A stretch of 64,000 bases of DNA. It comes from Dulcicalothrix desertica PCC 7102 (GTDB taxonomy: Bacteria > Cyanobacteriota > Cyanobacteriia > Cyanobacteriales > Nostocaceae). Below are positions 63,814 through 64,000 of this stretch, piece after piece. Every line of letters starts with the position of its first letter. Within the stretch, counting starts at the first letter, position 1. The stretch covers positions 401,967 to 465,966 of the forward strand of contig NZ_RSCL01000006.1 of NCBI RefSeq assembly GCF_003991905.1, given 5' to 3'. Under the pieces are notes generated by a model. That model searched no databases. It was given only the letters and a program-made list of their open reading frames with translations, and had not been told where the DNA came from. A program made the position numbers and the translations under genes.

Positions 63814-64000
63814 CTCTATCAGGGTTTAAGTTATTTCTATAAAATTTACATTTCTTAATCTTATTGTAATATACATGACTCCTCGGCACATTTACAAACG
63901 TAGGGTGCGTTACGCAGCTAACTAGTGTTCCATGTCATTAGTTTTGGGGTGTAGGATAAACCCTTTTGAGCTTAATTCTAGCGTCCTCTTTTCGGAAGCG
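63814..64000. other. right edge of the window
   Basis: About 190 bases with a CGTAGGGTGCGTTACGCAG repeat typical of cyanobacterial gaps near 63900. No gene start recognised. Confidence 0.4.

Overview
The window looks like chromosomal DNA of a filamentous, probably heterocyst-forming cyanobacterium. The support is: a gun4 gene, an HCF173-like SDR/CIA30 protein, an xisH-xisI pair, cyanobacterial-type Ser/Thr kinases with an N-terminal Cys cluster, DUF3326, DUF2294 and GUN4 families, many toxin-antitoxin (TA) genes, and numerous dispersed hairpin repeats. The palindrome GGCGCC is extremely frequent and appears to take the place of the usual cyanobacterial HIP1 palindrome GCGATCGC, which I did not notice. 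No rRNA, tRNA or CRISPR array was recognised. All names come from motif recognition by eye; no search was run.

Layout. 1-7.7 kb: a partial membrane protein, an XRE regulator, unknown genes, the SDR/CIA30 protein, a LysR regulator divergent from an overlapping methyltransferase-TauE-nucleotidyltransferase operon, and a PIN toxin pair. 7.7-11.5 kb: an ArsR gene with a near-ideal promoter and internal operator, a frameshifted SRPBCC partner, a ClpP1-like protease, and a TacAT acetyltransferase TA pair. 10.8-16.4 kb: an accessory patch with an IS5-type transposase remnant, a HicB-like remnant, a DUF262-AlbA_2 fusion, and an AbiA-like reverse transcriptase-HEPN gene cut by one in-frame stop. 16.5-34.5 kb: mostly core genes (acnB, a ferredoxin, hspA, DUF3326, CPBP protease, icd, gun4, ilvD) plus the operon I find most interesting. 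That leftward operon has a small leader ORF, an unknown 228-residue protein, a ribosomal L7/L12-like protein, an unknown His-rich-motif protein and an EF-Ts-like protein, all separated by 3-24 bases and driven by a visible promoter.

34.7-47 kb: a decayed defence/TA island with Uma2, MazEF, a VapC cut off by a repeat, an intact type I restriction hsdR, an hsdM/hsdS deletion fusion whose hsdS also has an in-frame stop, an OLD-like ATPase stub, a Panacea/RelE-type pair, a truncated CopG-type antitoxin, an XRE regulator, DUF5674, a sensor-kinase fragment and xisHI. 47-55.5 kb: envelope and signalling genes, including two paralogous membrane Ser/Thr kinases flanking a periplasmic-binding-protein-like receptor. 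55.9-64 kb: alaS, a TnpB-related RuvC protein lacking its usual third catalytic motif, a heavy-metal chaperone, a GGDEF cyclase and an M41-like membrane peptidase.

How genes work together: AcnB and Icd supply 2-oxoglutarate, the carbon skeleton for nitrogen assimilation; IlvD serves branched-chain amino acid synthesis; Gun4 serves chlorophyll synthesis. The accessory patches are dominated by defence and addiction genes, many of them broken. Recently acquired genes tend to lack GGCGCC, while resident genes carry it often.
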